NCBI GenBank assembly: GCA_963739545.1
Contig: CAVUAT010000014.1
Coordinates: forward strand, 496,001-560,000
DNA: 64,000 bases
Origin: CAVUAT01 sp963739545
GTDB taxonomy: Bacteria > Actinomycetota > Thermoleophilia > Solirubrobacterales > 70-9
Reading direction: 5' to 3'
Shown here piece after piece: positions 24,795 to 32,845 of the stretch. How positions within the stretch are numbered: the first letter of the stretch is position 1; each line of letters starts with the position of its first letter. A program made the position numbers and the translations under genes. Below the pieces are notes generated by a model. The model was not told the DNA's origin. It saw only the letters and a program-made list of their open reading frames with translations, and did no database searches.

Positions 24795-25631
24795 ATGGGA
24801 GGTGGCATCGGAACCTGGATCCGGGCACTCGCGCTGGTGGCGCTCGGCGCGCTGCTGGCGACGTCGGTCGCGGCCGTCGCGGGCAAGAAGAAGCCCGCCA
24901 CGCCGGCCAAGCCGATGCCCGAGCCGGCGATCTCGATCCGGGACACGGGGGTGGGACTGCCGCGGATCGGCTCGGAGGGCACGCTCGGCATCGCCGACTT
25001 CGTCCAGCCCGTCCGCGCTTACTACGACAGCGGTTCGTACGCGGCTGACCTGCAGGACGTCGGCTCCCGCGCCGAGGCGTTCGTCATGAACCAGACGGCC
25101 GCGATCCGGGCGAAGGCGAAGCGGCGCTGCAACAACGCGAAAGCCAAGAATCTGAAGGGCCGCAAGCGCGTCGCTGCATGCGCGGCCCCGAAGCTCGCGG
25201 TCACCCTCGACATCGACGAGACCTCGGTTTCCAACTACGCGGAGCTCGAGGACCAGGCCTTCTCGGGCGCGGCCGGCGCCCTGATCATCGCCATCGCGAC
25301 CGCCGACTCCCCCGCAATCGCCCCGACCCTGTCGCTGTACAAGCGAGCTCGCTCGCTCGGGATCAGCGTCTTCGCAATCACCGGCCGACCCGATTCGGTC
25401 GGCGACCTCACGCGGGCGAACATGAATGCCGTCGGCTACACGGACATCGCCGGCTACTACTTCAAGCCGTCGGGCGAGGCGACTATCGCCTTCAAGTCGG
25501 GGGCGAGGACTGCGATCGAGCAGCAGGGCCACCGCATCGTCGCGAACATCGGCGACCAGGAGAGCGACCTCTCCGGCGGGCACGCAGACCGCAGCTTCAA
25601 GCTGCCGAATCCCTTCTACTTCATCAAGTAG
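24795..25631 (+). CDS. Secreted HAD-type acid phosphatase (class B/P4-like)
   Basis: A 278-residue protein with a signal peptide (RALALVALGALLATSVAAVA). The HAD nucleophile motif VTLDIDETSVSNY lies at about 136-148, motif II at VFAITGRPDS, and motif III-IV at IVANIGDQESDL with GHADRSFKLPNPFYF at the end. This is the pattern of lipoprotein e(P4)/plant acid phosphatases. A Lys/Arg/Cys-rich insertion (KAKRRCNNAKAKNLKGRKR) precedes the catalytic strand and recalls tails of other secreted proteins in the window. Confidence 0.87.
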   Translation: MGGGIGTWIRALALVALGALLATSVAAVAGKKKPATPAKPMPEPAISIRDTGVGLPRIGSEGTLGIADFVQPVRAYYDSGSYAADLQDVGSRAEAFVMNQTAAIRAKAKRRCNNAKAKNLKGRKRVAACAAPKLAVTLDIDETSVSNYAELEDQAFSGAAGALIIAIATADSPAIAPTLSLYKRARSLGISVFAITGRPDSVGDLTRANMNAVGYTDIAGYYFKPSGEATIAFKSGARTAIEQQGHRIVANIGDQESDLSGGHADRSFKLPNPFYFIK

Positions 25632-25652
25632 CCCCTATATTCCGGTTCGTCC

Positions 25653-25739
25653 GGAGAGGTGTCCGAGTGGCTTAAGGAGCGCGCTTGGAAAGCGCGTGGG
25701 CGTTTACGCGCCTCGTGGGTTCGAATCCCACCCTCTCCG
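25653..25739 (+). tRNA. tRNA-Ser (anticodon GGA)
   Basis: An 87-nt class II tRNA. Acceptor GGAGAGG (25653-25659) pairs with CCTCTCC (25732-25738), with G as discriminator. The anticodon loop TTGGAAA reads GGA. A long variable arm (GGGCGTTTACGCGCCT) and T-arm GTGGG-TTCGAAT-CCCAC follow. It stands next to tadA, an arrangement common in bacteria. Confidence 0.97.
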
Positions 25740-25831
25740 TAAAGGAGAACACGATCACCGAGGGTGGAGGCGACTCGGTCGCGATCGACTGGCCGGCGTC
25801 GAGCAACGGCGGCTTCTCCTAGAGCCGGCGC

Positions 25832-26308
25832 TCAGCGCCGGTCTGCGAAGAAGGCCTCCAACAGGGCAGCCGCCTCAGCGGCGAGCAGCCCGCGCTCGAC
25901 ATCGGGACGGTGATTGAGCGCGGCCGACGCCGGCGGGGCGTAGAGGTCGATCACCCCTCCCGCGGCGCCCCCTTTTGGGTCACTCGTCCCGTAGACGAGC
26001 CGCGGCACCCGGGCGAGCGAGATCGCGCCGGCGCACATCGCGCAGGGCTCGAGCGTCACGTACAGCGTGGTATCGGGCAGGCGCCAGCCGCCGACGCGCT
26101 CGGACGCCTGGCGCAGGGCGAGGATCTCCGCGTGCGCGGTGGGGTCGCGGCGCTGCTCGCGCTCGTTGCCCGCCGAGCCGAGCACCTCGTCGCCGCGGGC
26201 GAGCACGGCGCCGATGGGGACGTCGCCGAGCTCGGCTGCGTCAGCCGCCAGCTCCAAAGCGAGCTGCATCATGCTCTCGTCGAGCGCCGGGTCAGCGGTC
26301 TCCGCCAT
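25832..26308 (-). CDS. tadA: tRNA adenosine-34 deaminase
   Basis: A 158-residue zinc deaminase that makes inosine at the wobble position of tRNA-Arg(ACG). The zinc and catalytic residues are His59 and Glu61 (TAHAEILAL) and Cys89 and Cys92 (EPCAMCAGAI). GDVPIGAVLARGDEVLG and the C-terminal LLEAFFADRR also fit TadA rather than a cytidine deaminase. Start ATG 26308 gives a normal family length. Confidence 0.92.
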   Translation of the reverse strand: MAETADPALDESMMQLALELAADAAELGDVPIGAVLARGDEVLGSAGNEREQRRDPTAHAEILALRQASERVGGWRLPDTTLYVTLEPCAMCAGAISLARVPRLVYGTSDPKGGAAGGVIDLYAPPASAALNHRPDVERGLLAAEAAALLEAFFADRR

Positions 26309-26419
26309 CGCGGGCAGTATCGGGGAAGGGGCGGCAGCAACCCGTCCGGGGGGAACTTTCCCCTCCGTATCGTGTTACGTGACTCACCTCTCCGGCCCGA
26401 GGCAGGATCGCAGGCGGCC

Positions 26420-27802
26420 ATGAACACGATGCGAAAGCTGATCGCAACAACCACGCTCGCGCTCACCGCAGCGCTCCTGGCGGCCTCCTCGGCCGCAGCT
26501 TCGGCGGGCGCCGAGGCGCCCGAGTACGTCCCCGGCGAGCTCATCGTCGGACTCGAGGGCGGCGGCGAGCGCCTGCTCGAGCTGCCCGAGGAGGTCGGGG
26601 TCGGCGACGCGGCGACGGCCCTTCGCTCCAACCCCGACGTCGCCTACGCGGTCCCGAACTACATCGCTCGCGCCTCTGCGGTGCCGAACGACCCGGGCCT
26701 CGGGACCGTCGCCGGCGACTGGCGCCGCACGCAGTGGAACTTCCTGCCGTGCGGATCGCTCTGCCTGGACGGCGCCCCACTGGCCTCCGGCAGCACGACG
26801 CCCACCTTCGAGGCCGGCGGCGGCATCGACGCCGTCGGCGCCTGGGACGTGCTGAAGCAGCGCAAGGCCGCGTTCGGCAAGGGGGCGAAGGTCGCGGTGC
26901 TCGACACCGGCATCGCCTACCGGGCCAGGCGCCCAAGCTTCCTGCGCAGTCCCGACTTCGCCACAAAGCAGTTCGCGCCCGGCTTCGACTTCGTGAAGGG
27001 CAACGCGATGCCGCTCGACCGCGACGGCCACGGCACGCACGTCGCCGGCACGATCGGCGAGCGCACGGGCAACGGCGTCGGGCTCACCGGGCTCGTGCCG
27101 AGGGCGAAGCTGATCCCCGTCCGCGTGCTGGACGCGAACGGCCTCGGCAATGCCCGCGACATCTCCAGGGGGATCCGATACGCCGCGAAACAGGGCGCTG
27201 ACGTGATCAACATGAGCTTCGAATTCGCCCTCTCGGTCACCAGCTGCGCCAAGATCAAGTCCGTCTGTTCGGCGATCAAGTTCGCCTCCAAGCGCGGCTC
27301 GGTGCTCGTCGGCGCGGCCGGCAATTCCAATGGGGAGCCCACGGCTTTCCCCGGCGGCGCCCCGCGCGTCATCGGCGTCGGGCGCACCACCAAGGACGCC
27401 TGCCTCGCGGCCGAGTCGCGCACGGGCGCGGGCCTCGACCTCGTCGCCCCCGGCGGCGGGCTGCCCATCACCGCGAGCTGCGGCACGGACGACTCCCTGT
27501 TCAGCCGCGACGCCCCGATCCTCCAGCTGACCTTCGACAGCGCCGGTTTCCGGACCTTCGGCTACCCCGCCTTCTACGAGGGAACATCGATGTCGGCGGC
27601 CCACGTCTCGGGCGTCGCCGCGATGGTGGTCGCCTCGAAGGTCCTGGGCCGCGACCCCTCCCCCGGCGCGATCGAGTGCCAGCTGAGGGCAACGGCCCGC
27701 AAGACGTCACTGACCCTCGGCCAGAGCTACGACCCCCGCCTCTTCGGCGACGGCCTGGTCGACGCGCGTGCCGCTGTCACAACCCGCGCCGCCGGCTGCT
27801 GA
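26420..27802 (+). CDS. Secreted subtilisin-like serine protease (S8)
   Basis: A 460-residue subtilase with signal peptide (ATTTLALTAALLAASSAAAS) and a short propeptide-like stretch (VPGELIVGL to DVAYAVPNY). Catalytic residues are Asp near 161 (AVLDTGIA), His near 206 (GHGTHVAG) and Ser near 391 (GTSMSAAHVSG); the oxyanion Asn is in GAAGNSNGE. Several paired Cys residues suggest disulphides outside the cell. ATG 26420 starts the signal peptide; longer frames run back through the divergent tadA promoter. Confidence 0.93.
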   Translation: MNTMRKLIATTTLALTAALLAASSAAASAGAEAPEYVPGELIVGLEGGGERLLELPEEVGVGDAATALRSNPDVAYAVPNYIARASAVPNDPGLGTVAGDWRRTQWNFLPCGSLCLDGAPLASGSTTPTFEAGGGIDAVGAWDVLKQRKAAFGKGAKVAVLDTGIAYRARRPSFLRSPDFATKQFAPGFDFVKGNAMPLDRDGHGTHVAGTIGERTGNGVGLTGLVPRAKLIPVRVLDANGLGNARDISRGIRYAAKQGADVINMSFEFALSVTSCAKIKSVCSAIKFASKRGSVLVGAAGNSNGEPTAFPGGAPRVIGVGRTTKDACLAAESRTGAGLDLVAPGGGLPITASCGTDDSLFSRDAPILQLTFDSAGFRTFGYPAFYEGTSMSAAHVSGVAAMVVASKVLGRDPSPGAIECQLRATARKTSLTLGQSYDPRLFGDGLVDARAAVTTRAAGC

Positions 27803-27872
27803 CCTCAGGCGCTGCGGTTGGATCCCGCCCGCGCGGCGGTGATGAACCGCCGCGCTGGCGATTTGCGCGCGG

Positions 27873-27897
27873 TACGATTGTGTACTAGTGTGCTAGT
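27873..27897 (+). promoter_or_regulatory. Candidate promoter and operator of the GntR gene
   Basis: TACGAT (27873-27878) fits a -10 element. The palindrome ACTAG-TGTG-CTAGT (27884-27897) lies at the expected transcription start, three bases before ATG 27901. The transcript would be nearly leaderless. A perfect inverted repeat over the start site is the usual arrangement for autorepression by a GntR-type protein. No clear -35 is seen. Confidence 0.5.
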
Positions 27898-27900
27898 TCA

Positions 27901-28737
27901 ATGGCACACTTACCCACAGGCTTTGAAGGCGGTCTTCCTGCGCTAACGCGAGCGGACGACCTACCGATCGGGATAAACCTCAGCTGGCGCATTCAGTCGC
28001 TCATCGAAGGCGGCCGACTCACTCCGAAACAGCAGCTCCCCGGCGTCCGTGAGCTCGCTGCGGGCGCCGGGGTCAACGTGAACACCGCTCGGAGTGTCTA
28101 CAGGCGCCTTGAGGACGACGGGCTCGCCATGTCCCGGCAGGGGCTGGGGACGTTCGTGGCGCCCTACGCGCCAGTGGCACCGACGCTCGAGCAGTTCGCC
28201 GCCCAGGTCGCAACGGATGCGCTCGCCCAGGGGATAGACCCAAGGCAGCTCGCGCGGGCGCTCTATTCGGGCAGCTCGCCGGCCGATCCTTTCGACGCAT
28301 CCGACAGCCTGCTCGCGGCCGGGTCACTCACCCCCGCGGACGCCCGGGCCGCGCGCGTGTCGCTACGAGGCCAGATCGCGCGGCTCGAGGCGACGCTGGC
28401 GCCCTATCCCGAAGCCGAGGCCGCGACGGCGCCACCCCCTCTGGCCCCGCATCCTCACGTAGCCGACCTGGGGGAGCTCGAGGCGGCTCGCGACGCGTTG
28501 GTGGCACAGCTGAAGACCGCGAGGGCGAACGCGGAACGGCGCGCCGAGAGCCAGAGCTTCGCCCGGCTGAGGCGCGAAGAGGCGCTCGCGGATCCCGCCT
28601 CCCACCGCTGGGAGATCGGATCGCGGGAGCAGATGGGTGAACCCGGCTGCGGCCATTGGCAGGTGCGGCCGTCCTTCGGCCCCGTGGGCGCGCTGATGAA
28701 CTGGTGGCGCGTGAAGATCTCCTCGGGTTGCCCGTAG
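27901..28737 (+). CDS. GntR-family transcriptional regulator
   Basis: A 278-residue protein. The GntR winged helix lies at about 20-88: LSWRIQSLIEGGRLTPKQQL, then ELAAGAGVNVNTARSVYRRL with the recognition helix, and GLAMSRQGLGTFV. The C-terminal half is not a standard FadR, HutC or MocR effector domain. It holds a coiled-coil region (about 185-220) and a short conserved-looking end rich in Trp and Cys (WWRVKISSGCP). The next gene starts immediately after its stop, so the regulator and an MlaE permease form one unit. Confidence 0.85.
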   Translation: MAHLPTGFEGGLPALTRADDLPIGINLSWRIQSLIEGGRLTPKQQLPGVRELAAGAGVNVNTARSVYRRLEDDGLAMSRQGLGTFVAPYAPVAPTLEQFAAQVATDALAQGIDPRQLARALYSGSSPADPFDASDSLLAAGSLTPADARAARVSLRGQIARLEATLAPYPEAEAATAPPPLAPHPHVADLGELEAARDALVAQLKTARANAERRAESQSFARLRREEALADPASHRWEIGSREQMGEPGCGHWQVRPSFGPVGALMNWWRVKISSGCP

Positions 28738-29544
28738 ATGGTCAGGGCCGCAGCCGACAGGGCGTTCCTGCCTGCGAAGTCGCTCTTCGAGCAGACCGGG
28801 GATATGGCGATCCTCACCGCGAAGACGTTGAGCTCGGCCGTTCGCCCTCCGTATCCATATGGCGGCGAGTTCGTCAGTCAGTTCCTGTTCGCCCTCCAGC
28901 TCTGCTGGTTCCCGATGATGATCTCGACCCTCGCTTTCGGGTTCGGGGCACCGGGCCTGCAGGCGGCGAACTTCTTGAACCTGTTCGGAGCACTGGACCG
29001 CCTCGGCGGGTTCTTCGTGCTCGCCTCGATTCGAGAGTTCGCCCCGTTCGTAACCGGAGTCGTGGTCGCCGGGGTCGCCGGCACCGCGATCACCGCAGAT
29101 CTCGGAGCCCGAAAGATCCGCGAGGAGCTGGACGCCCTCCAGGTCCTCGGCGTCGACCCGATCAAGAACCTCGTCGTGCCGCGCTTCCTCGCCCTGATGC
29201 TGATCACCGGACTGATGAACATCTACGCGCTGATCTTCGGGATCGTCGGCGGCGTCGCGGCTACGGTCCTCTACAACGAGCCGCTCGGAGGCTTCTTCGC
29301 GACGCTGCTGAACAGCGCGAACACGGTCGACCTGTGGGGCTCGATGTTGAAGACGACGTTGTTCGGCGCGGCGATCGCGATCGTCTGCTGTTTCAAGGGG
29401 ATGACTGCGTCCGGAGGCGCGGAGGGCGTCGGCCGCGCGGTCAACGAGGCCGTCGTGATCTCGTTCCTCGGGATGTTCGCGATCAACTACGTCTTTACGC
29501 AGACCCTGCTCGCCACCCACCCGGAGCTGCAGGTCATCAAGTAA
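28738..29544 (+). CDS. MlaE/YrbE-family ABC transporter permease, orphan
   Basis: A 268-residue permease of the MlaE/YrbE family, which moves lipids or sterols with MCE-domain proteins. The conserved core is intact: IREFAPFVTGVVVAGVAGTA, then ELDALQVLGVDPIKNLVVPR, which contacts the ATPase. Actinobacterial mce operons carry two YrbE genes followed by several mce genes. Here only one is present, and a converging gene begins 13 bases after its stop. ATG 28738 follows directly on the GntR stop. The partner ATPase and MCE proteins must be encoded elsewhere or be absent. Confidence 0.9.
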   Translation: MVRAAADRAFLPAKSLFEQTGDMAILTAKTLSSAVRPPYPYGGEFVSQFLFALQLCWFPMMISTLAFGFGAPGLQAANFLNLFGALDRLGGFFVLASIREFAPFVTGVVVAGVAGTAITADLGARKIREELDALQVLGVDPIKNLVVPRFLALMLITGLMNIYALIFGIVGGVAATVLYNEPLGGFFATLLNSANTVDLWGSMLKTTLFGAAIAIVCCFKGMTASGGAEGVGRAVNEAVVISFLGMFAINYVFTQTLLATHPELQVIK

Positions 29545-29556
29545 CGGGTCGTCGAT

Positions 29557-30000
29557 CTAGGTCGTGTGCACGATCCACACGTCGCACGGCGAGTGGTGGC
29601 TGATCTTGTTCGGCACGCTGCCGAGGAGGAAGCGCCGGGCGCCGGTCATGCCCTTGTTGCCGACCATGACCAGGTCTGCCTTGTGCTCCTCGGCGACGTC
29701 GAGGATCGCGTCGGCGGGGTCGCCCTCGCGGGGGTGGGTGACGACGTCGACCTCGGCCTTCTTCGCCTCGGCGGCCGCCTTGTCGAGGACGAACTGCACG
29801 TCCTCGCGGGCGTTGACGACGTGTGAGACGTCGCCCGCGATCCCCGAGCCCTCCTCCCTGAGGCGCTGCGAGGGGACGGGCTCGTAGGCGCTGACGATCT
29901 CGAGCTTGGAGTTGGTGAGCTTCGCGAGCTCGATCGCCGTCCTCACCGCTTCCTTTGCGGTTTCAGACCCATCGGTGCCAACCACAATGCGATCGAACAT
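29557..30000 (-). CDS. Universal stress protein (UspA family)
   Basis: A 147-residue single-domain Usp. It begins FDRIVVGTDGSETAKEAV and has the ATP-binding signature DLVMVGNKGMTGARRFLLGS with VPNKISHHSPCDVWIVH, so it is probably an ATP-binding type. Usp proteins help survival under stress and low oxygen. ATG 30000 is preceded by an AGGAGGAACG-type ribosome site. Confidence 0.92.
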   Translation of the reverse strand: MFDRIVVGTDGSETAKEAVRTAIELAKLTNSKLEIVSAYEPVPSQRLREEGSGIAGDVSHVVNAREDVQFVLDKAAAEAKKAEVDVVTHPREGDPADAILDVAEEHKADLVMVGNKGMTGARRFLLGSVPNKISHHSPCDVWIVHTT

Positions 30001-30104
30001 CGTTCCTCCTCGTCGCCTGGGACGTGCCGGATTTGCGGCGCAATCCTATCCCGCCGGCACGGGCGCTGCGGAGACTCAGCATCCCCCACGTTTGGCGTCG
30101 CAAG

Positions 30105-30138
30105 CCGCATGCCCGGACGCGAAGCGGAGGACATGCGG
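30105..30138. repeat. Inverted repeat between the stress protein and a small membrane gene
   Basis: CCGCATG (30105-30111) and CATGCGG (30132-30138) are perfect inverted repeats around a 20-base loop. They may end transcription of the minus-strand gene at 30142-30228 or shape the stress-protein promoter region. Nothing else clear is seen in 30001-30141. Confidence 0.35.
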
Positions 30139-30141
30139 GTG

Positions 30142-30228
30142 TTAGGTGAGGTTGATGATCGCGATCACCATCGAGGCGATGCAGCAGGCGACCAGCACCA
30201 CCAGCGCGTATGCCCATAGGCGTGGCAC
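30142..30228 (-). CDS. Possible 28-residue single-helix membrane peptide
   Basis: GTG 30228 opens a 28-residue frame, MPRLWAYALVVLVACC and then a second hydrophobic half ending INLT, nearly all one membrane helix. It lies 31 bases after the large membrane protein gene on the same strand. No Shine-Dalgarno is visible. The hydrophobic pattern and position make it plausible, but chance is not excluded. Confidence 0.3.
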   Translation of the reverse strand: MPRLWAYALVVLVACCIASMVIAIINLT

Positions 30229-30259
30229 GGACCCAAGGGTAGAGACCGAGCCAGGTGAG

Positions 30260-32824
30260 CTATTCGTCGCTCTGGGGCGGGCGGGGCTCCGGCGCCTCCA
30301 CACCGGCTATGGCCGAGTCGGGGGTGTCCGGATCGAGTGCATACCAATCCACGTAGCGACCGCAGACGTCGCTCAGGGCCACCTTCTCCCGCGCCGGGCG
30401 CGGGAAGGGGGTCGCGGCGATCGTGCCGAGGTAGGCGCGGCTCTCGGATCCCAGCAGGCGGCCGACCAGAGGCGGCCGTTCGACGGACGCGGTGAAGGTC
30501 ACGGTGCTCGCTGGCCCGCCCTTCGGGCCGGGAACCTCGAGGACGGAGGCGGGGTAGTAGGGCGATGGCCCGCGGAAGAGAAGGTTGGCGTCGAGGGTGA
30601 CGTCGAGGCCCTCGGCGGTGAGGCGCAGGTCCTGGGTGCTCGCGTACTGCAGCGATAGCGCCCAGCGGCCGGGGGTGAGCAGCAGCTCCTCGGTCGCCGG
30701 CGCCGCCTCGGTGATGTCGGGGCTGGGCTTCCAGGCCTTGCCGATCACCGGCGCGACCGGGATCACGGTCGCGTCCCCCTGGAGCTCCCGTAGCCGCGCG
30801 TTGGCGGCGTCGTCGCAACTGGCCGTCGCCCCGGGGTAGAGCGGCTCCAGCAAGGTCCTCCTATGGCCGGGCTCCCCCGGAACGGGTGTCGCGGCGCGGT
30901 CCTTTCGTTCCCAGAGCGTGAAGCCCTCGGTCTCGGTGACCGGCTCGAACTCGGGCGGCGCGTCGCTGTTGAACGCGGCGCTCGTCGCGAGCACCCAGTC
31001 GAAGTCCTGCAGTCCCTTCGCATCCTCGGCGCCGATGCCCTCGGCCGGGACGTTGTCCCAGTCGAACTTGGCGTTGATGGGCGTCGCGCGGTAGAGCGTC
31101 GAGGTCTCCTCGGTGTCGTAGTAGTTCACCAGCGGCGAGTAGACGTCCTCGGCGCCGAGCAGCTCCCAGGAGATGAAGTTGTCGCGGCCGAGGAAGAGCA
31201 CGTCCTCGCCCTGCACCAGGGGGCGGATGTCAGCGATCAGCCGCTCGGGGTTGATCTGCGGGCCGACGGCCGACTGGCGGAGCGGGAGCAGAGTCGAGAA
31301 CAGGGCGGCCGCCGCGAATACCGCGGCAAAGGCCGGGACGCCTAGGCGGACGAACGGACGTAGCCGCTGCGGCGGCCACCACTCGGCCTCGCTCTTGGAC
31401 TCGTGCTCGAGCTCGTCGGCGCCGAGCAGGCCGCGGAGGCTGACCAGCATCACCACCGGGGCGACGATCGCGAGCGCCTTCGCCGACGTATAGGGGGTGC
31501 CGACGGCGAGAGCCACCAAGTACCCGGCAGCGCCCGCGGCGACCGCGGCCGGCAGCGCGGACTCCCGCCGCGCGAGGGCGCGTCCCGACCCCCAGGCGAA
31601 TGCGGCGAGGCCGAGCAGGCCTCCGAGGTAGAAGGCGAGGACCGGGGTGCTCGAGTTCTGCGGTGCGACCCGGAACTCGCTCGAGGGCCAGATCCCCAGC
31701 GACTCGAGCGGGTTCAGGGCCTGGCGCAGGTTCCCGAAGCCCGTGTTGCCCTCGGCCCCGGAGGGGCTGAACGCCTCGAAGCCGGCGAAGCTGAGGATGC
31801 GGATGAGCTCGGGAAGCGCGAGGAGCAGCGGGATTGCGACGCCCGCGATCAGCAACGGCCGCGCCCAGTGCACACGAGCGCGCAGCTGCATCCCATCGCG
31901 CCGCTCGCGCTCGTGCCACGCGACCAGCAGTGCCCAAGCGATCGCCGCCAGGGCCAGCCAGGCGAGCCCGGGGAAGCTGTAGTTGTAGATCGTGCCGGCG
32001 GCGATGATCCCCCCGGGGATCGCGAGCCGGGCCTGTCCCTTCAGCCAGCTGCGCCCGCGGTCGGGCAGCGTCGAGGCGATCGTCGGGCTGTAGCCGCGCC
32101 AGGCCTGGCGAAGCGCGGGCAGCGAGAGGGCGAACCCGACCAGGGCAAGCGCGAGCATCGGCTCCTTGAACGCGCCCTGAGCGAGGTAGGCGGCGCCGAG
32201 GTAGGGAAGCGCCGCGAGCGCCCCTGCCGGAGCGCGAAGAAACGGGCGCAGCCCGCCGAGCGCGCCGTACGCGGTGAGGGCGGCGAGAACCGCGATCGCG
32301 CCGGTCAGCCCCGCGAAGCCCTCGATCAAGCTGGCTCCCGTCGCCTTGCTCGCCGCCGAGACGATCGCGTGCGGGCCGAGCGGGTAGCCGTCCTCGATCA
32401 GGTCCGGCGTCGGCCCCGCCCGCGTGTCGATCCACTCGGTGAACAGCAGGTGCGAGGCCATGTCGTCGTTGATCAGCCCCTGACCGAGGATCCCGACGCG
32501 CCCGCTCGTCGCGAAGGGAATCGCGACCGCGGCGGCGGCGATCAGCACCGCGACGAGCGCCCCGACGCGGAACGCTCCGAGCTCGGCGCGCCGCGGCCAG
32601 AGCACGAAGACCGCGGAGGCCACGACCACCGCGGCGGCGATCGCGGCCGTGGTCCCGTGCCCGGGGAGCTTGACCGCGATGCCGCAGACCACCAGCAGCA
32701 CCGAGAGGCCGGCGGCGGGGGCGACGGGCGAGAAGCGCTCGCGGCCCGCGAGCGCCATCACCGCCTGGCCGCAGACGAGCGACGCCCCGGCGATCAGCGC
32801 GCCGGCTAGAAGGGCCGAAAGCAT
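30260..32824 (-). CDS. Large polytopic membrane protein, possible GT-C-type glycosyltransferase
   Basis: An 854-residue protein. The first 530 residues hold about a dozen membrane helices; the remaining 320 are a polar domain that is probably outside the membrane. An early loop has acidic pairs (GLINDDMASHLLFTEWID) where GT-C glycosyltransferases carry metal- and lipid-binding Asp residues, and the C-terminal end has a mixed beta pattern. The overall form resembles mannosyl- or arabinosyl-transferase-like proteins of actinobacteria. I do not recognise a specific family. Confidence 0.7.
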   Translation of the reverse strand: MLSALLAGALIAGASLVCGQAVMALAGRERFSPVAPAAGLSVLLVVCGIAVKLPGHGTTAAIAAAVVVASAVFVLWPRRAELGAFRVGALVAVLIAAAAVAIPFATSGRVGILGQGLINDDMASHLLFTEWIDTRAGPTPDLIEDGYPLGPHAIVSAASKATGASLIEGFAGLTGAIAVLAALTAYGALGGLRPFLRAPAGALAALPYLGAAYLAQGAFKEPMLALALVGFALSLPALRQAWRGYSPTIASTLPDRGRSWLKGQARLAIPGGIIAAGTIYNYSFPGLAWLALAAIAWALLVAWHERERRDGMQLRARVHWARPLLIAGVAIPLLLALPELIRILSFAGFEAFSPSGAEGNTGFGNLRQALNPLESLGIWPSSEFRVAPQNSSTPVLAFYLGGLLGLAAFAWGSGRALARRESALPAAVAAGAAGYLVALAVGTPYTSAKALAIVAPVVMLVSLRGLLGADELEHESKSEAEWWPPQRLRPFVRLGVPAFAAVFAAAALFSTLLPLRQSAVGPQINPERLIADIRPLVQGEDVLFLGRDNFISWELLGAEDVYSPLVNYYDTEETSTLYRATPINAKFDWDNVPAEGIGAEDAKGLQDFDWVLATSAAFNSDAPPEFEPVTETEGFTLWERKDRAATPVPGEPGHRRTLLEPLYPGATASCDDAANARLRELQGDATVIPVAPVIGKAWKPSPDITEAAPATEELLLTPGRWALSLQYASTQDLRLTAEGLDVTLDANLLFRGPSPYYPASVLEVPGPKGGPASTVTFTASVERPPLVGRLLGSESRAYLGTIAATPFPRPAREKVALSDVCGRYVDWYALDPDTPDSAIAGVEAPEPRPPQSDE

Positions 32825-32845
32825 CCGCGGAAGGTTATGGAAGCG

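Noticed and set aside
25740..25825. AAAGGAG after tRNA-Ser followed by an in-frame stretch ending at TAG 25822-ish
   Set aside because: The codon at the right spacing is ATC, not a start, and the 22-residue peptide has no recognisable family. It could be a gene remnant but is too short to claim.
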